Shown here one piece after another: positions 19,283 to 28,087 of a stretch of DNA of 64,000 bases. Under the pieces are notes generated by a model that had not been told where the DNA came from, made no database searches, and saw nothing but the letters and a program-made list of their open reading frames with translations. The DNA comes from Amorphus orientalis (GTDB lineage: Bacteria; Pseudomonadota; Alphaproteobacteria; Rhizobiales; Amorphaceae), in NCBI RefSeq assembly GCF_030814015.1, contig NZ_JAUSUL010000002.1:1-64000 (forward strand), written 5' to 3'. How positions within the stretch are numbered: the stretch's first letter is position 1; every line of letters begins with the position of its first letter. Both the position numbers and the translations under genes were made by a program.

Positions 19283-19311
19283 GCGACAGGCTGCACAGCG
19301 CAGCCTGTCGC
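19283..19311 (+). terminator. Hairpin after degP, possible terminator
   Basis: A perfect 12-bp stem, GCGACAGGCTGC with GCAGCCTGTCGC, encloses a 5-base loop 118 bases after the degP stop. The following bases TCAAAATCTTTCG give only a weak T tract on the plus strand and none on the minus strand, so it may be a terminator or a leader hairpin of the next gene. Confidence 0.5.
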
Positions 19312-19401
19312 TCAAAATCTTTCGGGGACGGTCCCTCTCCATATACGCCAGCGATACGCCAGTCTGTTGCGGGGCATCGGGGCGCGGTGTAACAGACCTT
19401 C

Positions 19402-20082
19402 ATGCGCATCCTTTTGATCGAAGACGACAGCGATGCGGCGGGGTTCCTCGCGCGCGGCCTCAAAGAGGCGGGTCATGTGGTCGACCTCGCCCGCGACGGT
19501 GATTCCGGCGCGGAACTCGCCCACGTCAACGAGTACGACGTGCTGGTGATCGACCGGATGCTGCCGGGCCGGGACGGACTGTCCATCGTCGAGGAGCGTC
19601 GGACCGCGAACGATCCCACCCCGATCCTCATCCTCTCCGCGCTCGGACAGGTCGACGACCGGGTCAAGGGATTGCGCTCGGGCGGAGACGACTATCTCGC
19701 CAAGCCGTACGCCTTTTCCGAACTGCTCGCCCGCGTCGAGGCGCTCGCGCGGCGGCCCAAGCCGGCCCAGGCGGAAACCCTCTACCGGGTGGGCGATCTG
19801 GAACTGGACCGGCTGTCCCACACGGTGTCGCGGGCCGGCCAGCCGATTCCGCTGCAGCCGCGCGAATTCCGGCTTCTGGAATATCTGATGCGGCACGCCG
19901 GCCAGGTCGTGACCCGTACGATGCTCCTCGAAAATGTCTGGGACTACCATTTCGACCCCCAGACCAACGTGATCGACGTTCACGTGTCGCGCCTCAGGGC
20001 GAAGATCGACAAGGAGTTCGACCGTCAGCTCCTCCACACGGTTCGGGGCGCGGGCTATGTCATTCGTGACGACGCTCGGTAA
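19402..20082 (+). CDS. OmpR-family response regulator
   Basis: This is a 226-residue two-component regulator. The receiver domain (about 1-115) has acidic residues E7, D8 and D9, phospho-acceptor D51 in YDVLVIDRMLPGRDG, and YLAKPYAF. The winged-helix domain (about 130-222) contains LQPREFRLLEYLMRHAGQVV and TNVIDVHVSRLRAKI. It is followed by its kinase with a 26-base overlap. The CusR/CopR-like branch of the family has this look (FDPQTNVIDVHVSRLR), so metal or envelope stress sensing is possible, but in rhizobia this degP-linked pair has no settled role that I can name. Confidence 0.9.
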   Translation: MRILLIEDDSDAAGFLARGLKEAGHVVDLARDGDSGAELAHVNEYDVLVIDRMLPGRDGLSIVEERRTANDPTPILILSALGQVDDRVKGLRSGGDDYLAKPYAFSELLARVEALARRPKPAQAETLYRVGDLELDRLSHTVSRAGQPIPLQPREFRLLEYLMRHAGQVVTRTMLLENVWDYHFDPQTNVIDVHVSRLRAKIDKEFDRQLLHTVRGAGYVIRDDAR

Positions 20083-21484
20083 GCTGTTCCGCACCACCGC
20101 GGTCAAGCTGACGCTCGTCTATCTGGCGGTGTTCACGGCGCTTCTGGTCGGGCTGATCCTCTACATCTCCACCACCGCCGGCGATCTTCTCGACCGCCAG
20201 CTCCGCGAGACCATTGACGCCGAGATCCGCGGCCTGTCCGAACAGTACCGGTCGAGCGGGCTGCGCGGGCTGGTGAACGCCGTCGAGCGCCGCTCGGTCG
20301 CGCCGGGTGCGAGCCTCTACCTGATCACCGATTTCGCGGGAAACCGGATCGCCGGGAACATCGACAGCCTGGAACAATCGTCGCTGTCGACGCCTGACGG
20401 CGAAGCCCGGCCGGTGCAGTACACACGCCTGGTCGGGCCGGACGAGGAGGCGAGCAAGCCGCGCCGGGCCCTGGTGCGCGTGTTCGTCCTGCCCGGAGGC
20501 TTCCGGCTTCTGGTCGGCCGCGACATGGAGGAGCGCTTCGAGTTCCGGGCGATCATCCTGCAGGCCTCGCAATGGGCGCTGCTGGCGGCGATCGTGTTGG
20601 GGCTGGTCAGCTTTCTCGCCGTGTCTCGCCGCGTCCTCAAGCGCATCGACGCCATCTCCGAGGCGAGCAACCTGATCGTCGCGGGCGATCTGGAAAGCCG
20701 CCTGCCGATGGTCGGCACCGGCGACGAGTTCGACCGCCTGTCGGGCAGCCTCAACGCCATGCTTGACCGGATCGAACAGCTTCACGACGGGCTCAGCCGG
20801 GTCTCCGACAACATCGCCCACGACCTCAAGACGCCACTCACCCGGCTGAGGATGCAGGCGGAGGTGGCGCTCAGCCAGGCCGACTCCGAGGAAGCCCTGC
20901 GCGAAGCCCTGCAGGCGACCATGGAAGAGTCCCAGGGCCTTATCCGGACCTTCGACGCGCTCCTGATGATCGCCCGCGCCGAGGCGGGCTCGGCCCGCGT
21001 GACCAAGGTGTCGGTGGATCTCGCCCAGGTCGCCCTCGATGTCGCCGAGCTCTACGAGCCGGTCGCGGAGGAGGCCGGTGTCGAACTCACCGTCGACGTG
21101 CCGGACGATGCCATCGTGCAGGCAAATCGCGAGCTCGTCGGCCAGGCGATCGCCAACCTTATCGACAACGCCATCAAGCACGGCGGCAATGAGCGCGAGA
21201 GCGCGCGGGTCTCGGTGACGCTGACACCGGATCCGGCACGGGTCGCGGTAACGGTGACCGACAACGGCCCCGGAATTCCGGCGGAAGACCGGGACAGGGT
21301 CACCGGCCGGTTCGTCCGCCTGGAGGCGAGCCGGACCACGCCGGGGTCGGGACTCGGGTTGAGCCTGGTGGAAGCCATTGCCAATGTGCACAAGGGAAGA
21401 CTGGAGCTCGGCGATGCCGGACCCGGCCTGAAGGCGACCCTCGTCTTTCCGCGATTGGGGACCCAGCTGCCGAGCGAGCGATGA
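20057..21484 (+). CDS. Sensor histidine kinase partner of the degP-linked regulator
   Basis: This is a 475-residue membrane kinase. The start overlaps the regulator by 26 bases; I keep it because helix one (about residues 15-40, LTLVYLAVFTALLVGLILY) needs it. The periplasmic domain covers about 41-168, helix two about 170-192, and HAMP about 195-250 (RRVLKRIDAISEASNLI). The phospho-acceptor is H255 in NIAHDLKTPL. N, G1 and G2 boxes are present (NLIDNAIKHGG, VTDNGPGIP, SGLGLSLVEAI). The stop codon overlaps glnE by four bases, so kinase and GlnE are coupled. Confidence 0.9.
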   Translation: MSFVTTLGKLFRTTAVKLTLVYLAVFTALLVGLILYISTTAGDLLDRQLRETIDAEIRGLSEQYRSSGLRGLVNAVERRSVAPGASLYLITDFAGNRIAGNIDSLEQSSLSTPDGEARPVQYTRLVGPDEEASKPRRALVRVFVLPGGFRLLVGRDMEERFEFRAIILQASQWALLAAIVLGLVSFLAVSRRVLKRIDAISEASNLIVAGDLESRLPMVGTGDEFDRLSGSLNAMLDRIEQLHDGLSRVSDNIAHDLKTPLTRLRMQAEVALSQADSEEALREALQATMEESQGLIRTFDALLMIARAEAGSARVTKVSVDLAQVALDVAELYEPVAEEAGVELTVDVPDDAIVQANRELVGQAIANLIDNAIKHGGNERESARVSVTLTPDPARVAVTVTDNGPGIPAEDRDRVTGRFVRLEASRTTPGSGLGLSLVEAIANVHKGRLELGDAGPGLKATLVFPRLGTQLPSER

Positions 21485-24423
21485 CATCGGACAAGAACGA
21501 CGAGACGGCTCCACTGCATTCCCGGCTTGCCGTCAAAATTCCGGCGGATCCGGACAGGGCCGACGCCGTCACCAGCGAGATCGACAAGGCCGCAGCAGAA
21601 GAGGGGGCGGGTCTTGCCGGCCTCATCGAGGCGTCGCCGGAGCTCCGTCCGTTTCTGGTCGGCGTCTTCTCCAACAGTCCCTTCCTGAAGGATCTCGGCC
21701 TACGCGATCCCGCGCGGCTCGCCCGTCTTCTCGGCGAGGCGCCCGAGCGGTCCCTGGAGGCCCTCATCGAGCGTCTTGCCCAGCCTGCCGCCGACGAAGC
21801 GAGCCTGATGACGGACCTCAGAAAGGCGAAACAGGAGGCCGCGCTGCTCATCGCGCTGGCCGATCTCGGCGGCGTCTGGCAGCTGGAGACCGTCACCGAT
21901 TCCCTTGCCACCTTCGCCGATGCGGCGCTGTCCGCCGCGGTCTGCTTCCTGCTCAAGGAGCAGCACGACCGCGGCAAGCTGAAACTCGCCGATCCCGACC
22001 GGCCCGAGCACGATTCCGGCTACATCGTTCTGGGCATGGGCAAGTACGGCGCCCACGAACTGAACTATTCCAGCGACATCGACCTGATCGTCTTCTTCGA
22101 TCCCGATCGCGCGCCGCTCGCCGACCCCGATGACGCGGCGCAGCTCTTCGTCCGGCTGACGCGCCGGCTGGTCCATATTCTCCAGGAACGCACCGGCGAC
22201 GGCTATGTCTTCCGCACGGATCTGAGGCTGCGGCCCGATCCGGGGGCGACCGCCGTGGCGCTCTCGGTGCCCGCGGCGCTGCACTACTACGAATCCCTGG
22301 GCCAGAACTGGGAGCGGGCCGCCCTCATCAAGGCGCGGCCGGCGGCCGGAGACATCCCGGCCGGTGAGGCGCTCCTCAAAGACATCTCCCCCTTCGTCTG
22401 GCGGCGCTCCTTCGACTACGCGACCATTGCCGACGTGCATTCCATCAAGCGACAGATCCATGCGGCCAAGGGCCATGGACGGATTGCGGTGGCCGGTCAC
22501 AACATCAAGCTCGGGCGCGGCGGCATTCGCGAGATCGAGTTCTTCGTTCAGACCCAGCAGCTGATCGCGGGTGGCCGAAATCCGGAATTGCGGGGGTTGC
22601 AGACCCTGAAGATGCTGGCCGAACTGCACCGGGCCCACTGGATCGACGAAGCGACCCGGGAGGAACTCGACGAGGCCTACAAGTTCCTGCGCTTCGTCGA
22701 GCACCGGCTGCAGATGATCCACGACGAGCAGACACACACGCTGCCCTCCGGCGACGAGGGGCTCGCGCCGGTGGCGCGGCTCGCCGGCTTCGCCGCCCTG
22801 GAGGAGTTCAAGAGCGGGCTGCGCCAGCGTCTGGAACGGGTGCAGGGCCATTATGCCCAGCTCTTCGAGAACGAGCCGACGCTGTCGGGCACGCTCGGCA
22901 ATCTGGTCTTCACCGGCGACGACGACGATCCCGAGACCCTCGATACGCTCTCCCGGCTCGGCTATCAGCGGCCGCAGGAGGTCACCCGGGCGATCCGTGC
23001 CTGGCATTTCGGCCGCTATCCGGCGACCCGCTCCTCGCGCAGCCGCGAGCTCCTGACCGAACTCGTGCCGATGATCCTCGACGCGCTGGCCCACACCGAG
23101 AACGCCGACGTAGCGTTCAACGCCTTCGACCGGTTCGTCAGCCACCTGCCGGCCGGCGTCCAGATCTTCTCTCTGCTCAAGTCGAATCCGAGCCTGCTGG
23201 GGCTACTGGCGACCATCATGGGTGCCGCGCCGAAGCTCGCCCAGACCCTGACCCGCCGTCCGCGTGTCCTCGATGCCGTGCTCGATCCCACCTTCTTCGG
23301 CGCGCTGCCGGGTGCGGACGAGACCCACGCCCTCCTGGAACGGTCGCTGGCCGAAGCCCGCACCTACGAGGACGCCCTCGACCTGGCGCGGATCTTCGGC
23401 CAGGAGCAGGTCTTCCTCGTGTCCGTCCGGGTACTGACCGGCACCATGTCGCCGTCCGACGCAGGCAACGCCTATGCCCGGATCGCCGACGTCCTGGTGG
23501 ACGAGCTGTTCAAGCGCGCGGCCGATGCGTTCGCGGAAACCCACGGCCAAGTGCCGGGCGGACGGGTCGCGGTTCTGGCGCTCGGCAAGCTCGGCGGCGG
23601 GGAGATGACGGCCGCCTCCGATCTCGATCTCATCCTGCTCTACGATCACGATCCGGACGCCGACAGTTCCGACGGCCGCAAGCCGCTGGCCCCCAGCCAG
23701 TACTACACGAGGCTGACCCAGCGGCTGGTCTCGGCGCTATCGGCGCCGACCGCGGAGGGGACCCTCTACGAGGTGGATTTCCGGCTCCGGCCCTCCGGCA
23801 ATGCCGGACCGCTGGCGACGCGGCTGTCGTCGTTCGAAGCCTATCAGGCGAAGGATGCCTGGACCTGGGAGCACATGGCGCTGACCCGGGCGCGGGCGAT
23901 CGGAGGCGATCCGGACCTTCAGGACAGGGTCGGGCGCATCATCGGCGACGTTCTGTCCCGGGAGCGCGATCGCGAGAGCCTGCGCACCGACGTTCTGGAA
24001 ATGCGCCGGCGTCTGGAGAAGGAAAAGGGCACCAAGGACATCTGGGATCTCAAGCAGGTCGCGGGCGGCCTGGTCGACCTGGAGTTCATCGCCCAGTTCG
24101 TGCAGCTCTCGCACGCCCACGTCCATCCCGAAGTCCTGTCGGCCAACACGGAGACGGTGTTGCGCGAGGCCTCCACCTGCGGGCTGCTCGACCGGACCGC
24201 CGCGGAGACCCTGCTGCCGGCGGCCCGTCTCTATCAGGCCCTGACCCAGATCCTGCGGCTCGCCGTCGACGGGGCGTTCAACCCGGAGGCGGCGCCCAAG
24301 GGCGTGCGCGATCTTCTGGCGAGAGCCGGCGATGCGCCGGATTTCAGCCGGCTCGAGGCGGAGCTGACCGATATGCAGGCCGCCGTCCGCGCGACCTTCG
24401 AGCGCGTGATCGGAGAGGTGTAG
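21481..24423 (+). CDS. glnE: Bifunctional glutamine synthetase adenylyltransferase/adenylyl-removing enzyme
   Basis: This is a 980-residue enzyme that adenylylates and deadenylylates glutamine synthetase according to PII state and glutamine. Two nucleotidyltransferase domains are present: the N-terminal adenylyl-removing one has NYSSDIDLIVFFD near residue 195-207, and the C-terminal adenylyltransferase one has TAASDLDLILLYD near 710-722. Regulatory helical segments separate them, and the length is normal. ATGA overlap with the upstream kinase gene places it at the end of the degP-linked operon. It pairs functionally with glutamate synthase (gltBD), PtsN and RpoN elsewhere in the window. Confidence 0.96.
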   Translation: MTSDKNDETAPLHSRLAVKIPADPDRADAVTSEIDKAAAEEGAGLAGLIEASPELRPFLVGVFSNSPFLKDLGLRDPARLARLLGEAPERSLEALIERLAQPAADEASLMTDLRKAKQEAALLIALADLGGVWQLETVTDSLATFADAALSAAVCFLLKEQHDRGKLKLADPDRPEHDSGYIVLGMGKYGAHELNYSSDIDLIVFFDPDRAPLADPDDAAQLFVRLTRRLVHILQERTGDGYVFRTDLRLRPDPGATAVALSVPAALHYYESLGQNWERAALIKARPAAGDIPAGEALLKDISPFVWRRSFDYATIADVHSIKRQIHAAKGHGRIAVAGHNIKLGRGGIREIEFFVQTQQLIAGGRNPELRGLQTLKMLAELHRAHWIDEATREELDEAYKFLRFVEHRLQMIHDEQTHTLPSGDEGLAPVARLAGFAALEEFKSGLRQRLERVQGHYAQLFENEPTLSGTLGNLVFTGDDDDPETLDTLSRLGYQRPQEVTRAIRAWHFGRYPATRSSRSRELLTELVPMILDALAHTENADVAFNAFDRFVSHLPAGVQIFSLLKSNPSLLGLLATIMGAAPKLAQTLTRRPRVLDAVLDPTFFGALPGADETHALLERSLAEARTYEDALDLARIFGQEQVFLVSVRVLTGTMSPSDAGNAYARIADVLVDELFKRAADAFAETHGQVPGGRVAVLALGKLGGGEMTAASDLDLILLYDHDPDADSSDGRKPLAPSQYYTRLTQRLVSALSAPTAEGTLYEVDFRLRPSGNAGPLATRLSSFEAYQAKDAWTWEHMALTRARAIGGDPDLQDRVGRIIGDVLSRERDRESLRTDVLEMRRRLEKEKGTKDIWDLKQVAGGLVDLEFIAQFVQLSHAHVHPEVLSANTETVLREASTCGLLDRTAAETLLPAARLYQALTQILRLAVDGAFNPEAAPKGVRDLLARAGDAPDFSRLEAELTDMQAAVRATFERVIGEV

Positions 24424-24473
24424 AGCGTTCCAGGGTTCTGCCGGACCCCTTTGACCCGAAAGGACAACTGCCC

Positions 24474-25322
24474 GTGAAACTTGCAAGCTACGCCGCCCCG
24501 ACCGGGACCTCCTACGGGCTCGTCGACGGGGAACAGATCGTCGATCTGAAGATGCGGATCGGCTCTTCCTATCCGGACCTGAAATCCCTGATCGAGATGG
24601 ATGCGATCCAGGCGGCGGAGAAATTCCACACCGGGGTGACCGCCGACTACCATCGGGATGAGGTCACCTTCCTGCCGACGATCCCCGATCCGGCGCGCAT
24701 CTACTGCATCGGTCTCAACTATCATGCCCACCGGGAGGAGGGCGGCCGGCCGGAGGTCAAGGACCCGACCGTCTTCATGCGCATCGCGGACTCCCAGGTC
24801 GGCCACCGTCAGCCGTTGGTGAAGCCGCTCGAAAGCGATAACCTCGACTATGAGGGCGAGATCGCGGTGATCATCGGCAAGCCGGGCCGGCGCATCCCGG
24901 AAACCTCGGCCTGGCGGCATGTGGCGGGCTATGCCTGCTACAACGACGGCTCGGTGCGCGACTGGCAGCGCGGCTCCTCCCAGTTCACGGCCGGCAAGAA
25001 CTTCGTCCGGACCGGCGGTTTCGGACCCTGGATGGTGACCGCCGACGAAATCCCGCCCGGCACGAACCTCACCCTCACGACCACGCTCAACGGCGCGGAA
25101 ATGCAGCGGGGCGTGTCCGACGATCTCATCTTCCCGATCCCGAAGCTGATCGCCTTCCTGTCGACCTTCGCGCCTCTGCGCTCGGGCGACGTGATCGTGA
25201 CCGGCACGCCGTCCGGCGTCGGCGCCTACCGGGATCCCAAGGTTTTCCTCAAGCCGGGCGACATCTGCGAGATCACTGTCGACAAGGTCGGGACGCTCTC
25301 CAACACGGTGATCGAGGGCTGA
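24474..25322 (+). CDS. Fumarylacetoacetate hydrolase family enzyme
   Basis: This is a 282-residue member of the FAH superfamily, which cleaves or hydrates beta-diketo acids using one divalent metal. It starts at GTG 24474 with AAGGA 9-13 bases upstream. The catalytic core contains IYCIGLNYHAHREEGG (about 76-91) and metal-ligand glutamates in LDYEGEIAVIIGK, with later loops WQRGSSQFTAGKNF and VTGTPSGVGAYR near the C terminus. Candidates in this group are 2-keto-4-pentenoate hydratase-like, acylpyruvase and 2,4-diketo-3-deoxy-L-fuconate hydrolase-like enzymes. Sequence alone does not choose among them and no pathway genes are adjacent. Confidence 0.85.
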   Translation: MKLASYAAPTGTSYGLVDGEQIVDLKMRIGSSYPDLKSLIEMDAIQAAEKFHTGVTADYHRDEVTFLPTIPDPARIYCIGLNYHAHREEGGRPEVKDPTVFMRIADSQVGHRQPLVKPLESDNLDYEGEIAVIIGKPGRRIPETSAWRHVAGYACYNDGSVRDWQRGSSQFTAGKNFVRTGGFGPWMVTADEIPPGTNLTLTTTLNGAEMQRGVSDDLIFPIPKLIAFLSTFAPLRSGDVIVTGTPSGVGAYRDPKVFLKPGDICEITVDKVGTLSNTVIEG

Positions 25323-25493
25323 GACCCGTCACATCCGGCCGCATTACGAGGATTTAATCTGCGCGGAGCTGCCGGACCGTAGGCCACCTCCCTTGGGCGC
25401 GTTTGAAGCAGTGAACCGGTCACAAGGCCGGCACCACGGACCGGCATCGTGCCTCATCGGCACGCTGGCCGGAAACGAAGCTGAGGAGTTCCC

Positions 25494-26255
25494 ATGGCTT
25501 ATAGCAGATTTTCCCAGGTCGCGCTTGCGGCCGTTCTTGCCTTTACCGCGGTTCCCGCAACCGTCGCTTTCGCCCAGGACCAGGACACGCCGGCCGCCGA
25601 AGCGACAACTCCGATGGGTCCGGGCGGGCGCCGCGGCCCCGGTCCGCGCGGCGAGCGCGGCTCCTTCATGATCGAGCGCTTCGACAGCGACGGCGACGGA
25701 AGCCTGACGATCGAGGAGTTCTCCGCGATCGGCGAACGTCCGGTGACCCGCTTCGATGCGGACGGTGACGGGGTCATCACCGCCGAGGAAATCGACGACG
25801 CGCTTCTGGCCCGGATGGTCCAGCGCCGTCGCGAACGGATCATCGAGCGGTACGATCTCGACGGCAACGGCACCGTGGAGGTGGCCGAGATCGAGCGATT
25901 GCGCGAAAAGCGGTTCGAGTTCATGGACCGCAACGACGACGGCAAGGTGGACGCCCGGGAGATGCGCCTCGCCCGGGAAGCCATGGGCGGCCCCGGGCGC
26001 CATGGCGGGAAGGGGCACTACGCCGGCAAGGGCTACGGCCGTCACGGCAAGGGCGACGGCAGCGGCCCCCACGGCTCGGGCTGGCACCATGGCGGTCACC
26101 ATGGCTGGCAGGACCGCGACGGGGACGGACGCGGCTGGCATCACGGGCGCGGCGACGGTCCCGGCTGGCGTCATGGTGACAACGACGGACGGGGGCCGAG
26201 CTGGCGCCACGGCATGGTCTCGCCGCAGTCCTCCGACACCGACGACGGCGAGTAG
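25494..26255 (+). CDS. Exported four-EF-hand protein with His/Gly-rich tail
   Basis: This is a 253-residue predicted periplasmic or secreted calcium-binding protein. GAGGAG lies just upstream of the ATG. A signal peptide ends VAFA at about residue 27. Four canonical EF-hand loops follow at about 64-75 (DSDGDGSLTIEE), 88-99 (DADGDGVITAEE), 121-132 (DLDGNGTVEVAE) and 145-156 (DRNDDGKVDARE). Residues about 165-240 are a low-complexity tail rich in His, Gly, Trp and Asp (GWHHGGHHGWQDRDGD) that may bind transition metals. The EF-hand part is clear; the tail is unusual and its role unknown. It stands alone, with 171 bases upstream and no partner gene. Confidence 0.85.
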   Translation: MAYSRFSQVALAAVLAFTAVPATVAFAQDQDTPAAEATTPMGPGGRRGPGPRGERGSFMIERFDSDGDGSLTIEEFSAIGERPVTRFDADGDGVITAEEIDDALLARMVQRRRERIIERYDLDGNGTVEVAEIERLREKRFEFMDRNDDGKVDAREMRLAREAMGGPGRHGGKGHYAGKGYGRHGKGDGSGPHGSGWHHGGHHGWQDRDGDGRGWHHGRGDGPGWRHGDNDGRGPSWRHGMVSPQSSDTDDGE

Positions 26256-26313
26256 GCCGTCCGAGAACGCTTGATCAGGTTCCGTCCGGTCCGATTGGGT
26301 CGGGCGGGATCTA

Positions 26314-26356
26314 CCTGTCGGCAGCTGGCCTGTCGGCAGCTGGCCTGGCGGCAGGG
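26314..26356. repeat. Short tandem repeat, 15-bp unit
   Basis: The 15-base unit CCTGTCGGCAGCTGG occurs twice in direct succession (26314-26328, 26329-26343) followed by a degenerate third copy beginning CCTGGCGGCAG. It lies in the short gap between the convergent EF-hand gene and the exported protein gene. Confidence 0.85.
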
Positions 26357-26369
26357 TCCGGAATGTCGC

Positions 26370-26918
26370 TCAGTCGATGACGCCGGTGGTCGGGAACCCG
26401 CACTGCTCGGCCATCTTGCCGTAGGCGGCCGTGAAGCCGCTGAGGGACGCGGTGTAGATCGGTCCCGTGGGGCCGGTCACTGCCATCGTCGATGCCTTGC
26501 GCATGGTCTGCAGCACCGGCAGCCAGTCGTCCATCGGCAACTGTGTCGTGGCGATGGCGTAGCCGTCGGGATCGAGCCCGCCGTTCACCGAGCCCGAGAA
26601 CGTCTCGCCGGTATCGAAGGTGAAGGTCACGGGATCGCCGTCCTGAAGCACGGTCGGCTGGTGGCGCAGGGCATGTTCGGTGAGCGTGACCTGAGGATAG
26701 AGGTCGGGCGGCAGAACGTCCCCGTTGGAGAGTTCGGTGCCGACGACCGGATTGCCGTCGCTTCCGGTCCAGATATGGCAGGTGACACGGACGTCCTCGC
26801 CCGTGTCCACGGTGTCGACCGCGATGGTCCAGTCCTTGTAGGTGGTCCAGGTTTCTTCGGCGGCCGCGGGAGCGGCAAGCGTCCCCGCGGCCAGGATCAG
26901 AACGGCAATCCGACGCAT
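26370..26918 (-). CDS. Hypothetical exported protein downstream of phaB
   Basis: This encodes a 182-residue protein with a signal peptide ending AAA at about residue 20. The mature part starts EETWTTYKDWTIAVDT and ends GFTAAYGKMAEQCGF. The overall shape (one early W-x-D-W motif, a C-terminal Gly-Phe near a helix, two cysteines) is reminiscent of the invasion-associated locus B family of alphaproteobacteria, but the match is too weak for that name. It begins 13 bases after the phaB stop on the same strand and is probably co-transcribed with phaB. Confidence 0.7.
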   Translation of the reverse strand: MRRIAVLILAAGTLAAPAAAEETWTTYKDWTIAVDTVDTGEDVRVTCHIWTGSDGNPVVGTELSNGDVLPPDLYPQVTLTEHALRHQPTVLQDGDPVTFTFDTGETFSGSVNGGLDPDGYAIATTQLPMDDWLPVLQTMRKASTMAVTGPTGPIYTASLSGFTAAYGKMAEQCGFPTTGVID

Positions 26919-26930
26919 CGCGGCGAAGCC

Positions 26931-27659
26931 CTAGCCGTTGGCGATGTACTGGCCGCCGTTGGCGGTGAGCACCGATCCGGTCATGAAGGCGGCTGCGTCG
27001 GAGGCGAGGAAGGCAACGACGGCTGCGATCTCCTCGGCCTTGCCGAGACGACCGACCGGGATCTGCGCGATAATGCCTTCCAGCACCTTCTCCGGCACGG
27101 CTGCGACCATGTCGGTGTCGATGTAGCCGGGGCAGATCGCGTTCACGGTGATGCCTTTGCGCGCGTTCTCCTGGGCGATCGCCTTGGTGAAACCGATCAC
27201 GCCGGCCTTGGCGGCGGAGTAGTTCGCCTGGCCCATCTGGCCCTTCTGGCCGTTGATGGAGGAGATGTTGATGATGCGCCCGAACCCGCGCTCGCGCATG
27301 CCGTTGATCACCGGCCGCGTCATGCAGAACATCGACGACAGATTGGTGTCGACGACTTCCTTCCACTGCTCCCACGTCATCTTGTGGAGCGTCGCGTCGC
27401 GGGTGATGCCGGCATTGTTCACCAGCACCTCGACCGGACCGAGCTTCTTTTCGATCTCGGCGATGCCGGCTTCGGCAGCTTCATGGTCGCCCACGTCGAA
27501 CTTGAAAACCTCGATGCCGGTTTCGGCCTTGAACGCCTCCGCCTTCTCGACGTTTCCGGCAAAGTTGGCGGCGACCGTGTAGCCCGCCTCCTTGAGCCCT
27601 TTGGATATGGCGGCTCCGATACCCCGGGTTCCACCGGTGACGAGCGCAACCTTACTCAT
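26931..27659 (-). CDS. phaB: Acetoacetyl-CoA reductase
   Basis: This is a 242-residue NADPH-dependent short-chain reductase that converts acetoacetyl-CoA to (R)-3-hydroxybutyryl-CoA for polyhydroxybutyrate synthesis. GGAGG lies just upstream of the ATG. The nucleotide motif TGGTRGIGAAI is at about residues 8-18, NNAGITRDATLHKM follows, and the catalytic S and YSAAKAG are present near residues 138-155. The PhaB-specific stretch KMTWEQWKEVVDTNLSSMF is intact. In rhizobia phaA and phaB are normally adjacent; here 2.1 kb with two unrelated genes separates them. Confidence 0.95.
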   Translation of the reverse strand: MSKVALVTGGTRGIGAAISKGLKEAGYTVAANFAGNVEKAEAFKAETGIEVFKFDVGDHEAAEAGIAEIEKKLGPVEVLVNNAGITRDATLHKMTWEQWKEVVDTNLSSMFCMTRPVINGMRERGFGRIINISSINGQKGQMGQANYSAAKAGVIGFTKAIAQENARKGITVNAICPGYIDTDMVAAVPEKVLEGIIAQIPVGRLGKAEEIAAVVAFLASDAAAFMTGSVLTANGGQYIANG

Positions 27660-28087
27660 TCTGCCTCCCTCCGTTTCTTGAGCGTTCGGTCATGGGCCGG
27701 ATGGTGCTGCTGCGAGCCGTGGCCGGCACGCGGAAGACCTAACCCGAATCCATGACGTTTCGATGCCGATTTTGCAGGCGATTGTGCCTTAACTTCATGA
27801 TCCCGCACCGCTTTTGCGGCATGCCGGATCATGAATTCGGCCGCAGCCACCTGCCGGTTTCGACACCTGTCCTCCCCTGTGCGCCTCCGGTTTGAGCAGG
27901 TCTCGGGCGGCGCCGCGAGGGCAACGTCCACACAAGCCGATCAGCCGACGGTCGAATGGACCGTAACGGATCAGGCTCCGGCGTAAAGCCGTCAGTGGCC
28001 GAAAACGATGCGACGCTCGGTGGAAAAAGCGCGAGAAGCGCGTGCTGCATTGCGGGATCGGGGCGGTCCCAGGGGCTTCGCGTTCTG
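27660..28087. other. Intergenic region upstream of phaB
   Basis: No gene is visible; the open frames here lack ribosome sites and protein-like composition. The region serves as the phaB promoter and leader and also lies downstream of the lrp-type gene. Its most notable content is the long inverted repeat at 27794-27835, listed separately. Confidence 0.5.
27794..27835. repeat. Long inverted repeat upstream of phaB
   Basis: TTCATGATCC (27794-27803) and its exact complement GGATCATGAA (27826-27835) flank a 22-base spacer that itself contains CCGC-TTTT-GCGG. The whole could fold into one long hairpin or act as a protein-binding palindrome. It is 135-176 bases before the phaB start. No T tract follows on either strand, which argues against a terminator. 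Confidence 0.8.

Noticed and set aside
26271-27755. 494-residue plus-strand frame through the phaB region
   Set aside because: Opposite to phaB and the exported protein, no ribosome site, no domain.
27773-27789. Sigma-54-like GGCAC...TGC upstream of phaB on the minus strand
   Set aside because: The spacing between the GG and GC pairs is 11, not 10, and the -12 element is poor.
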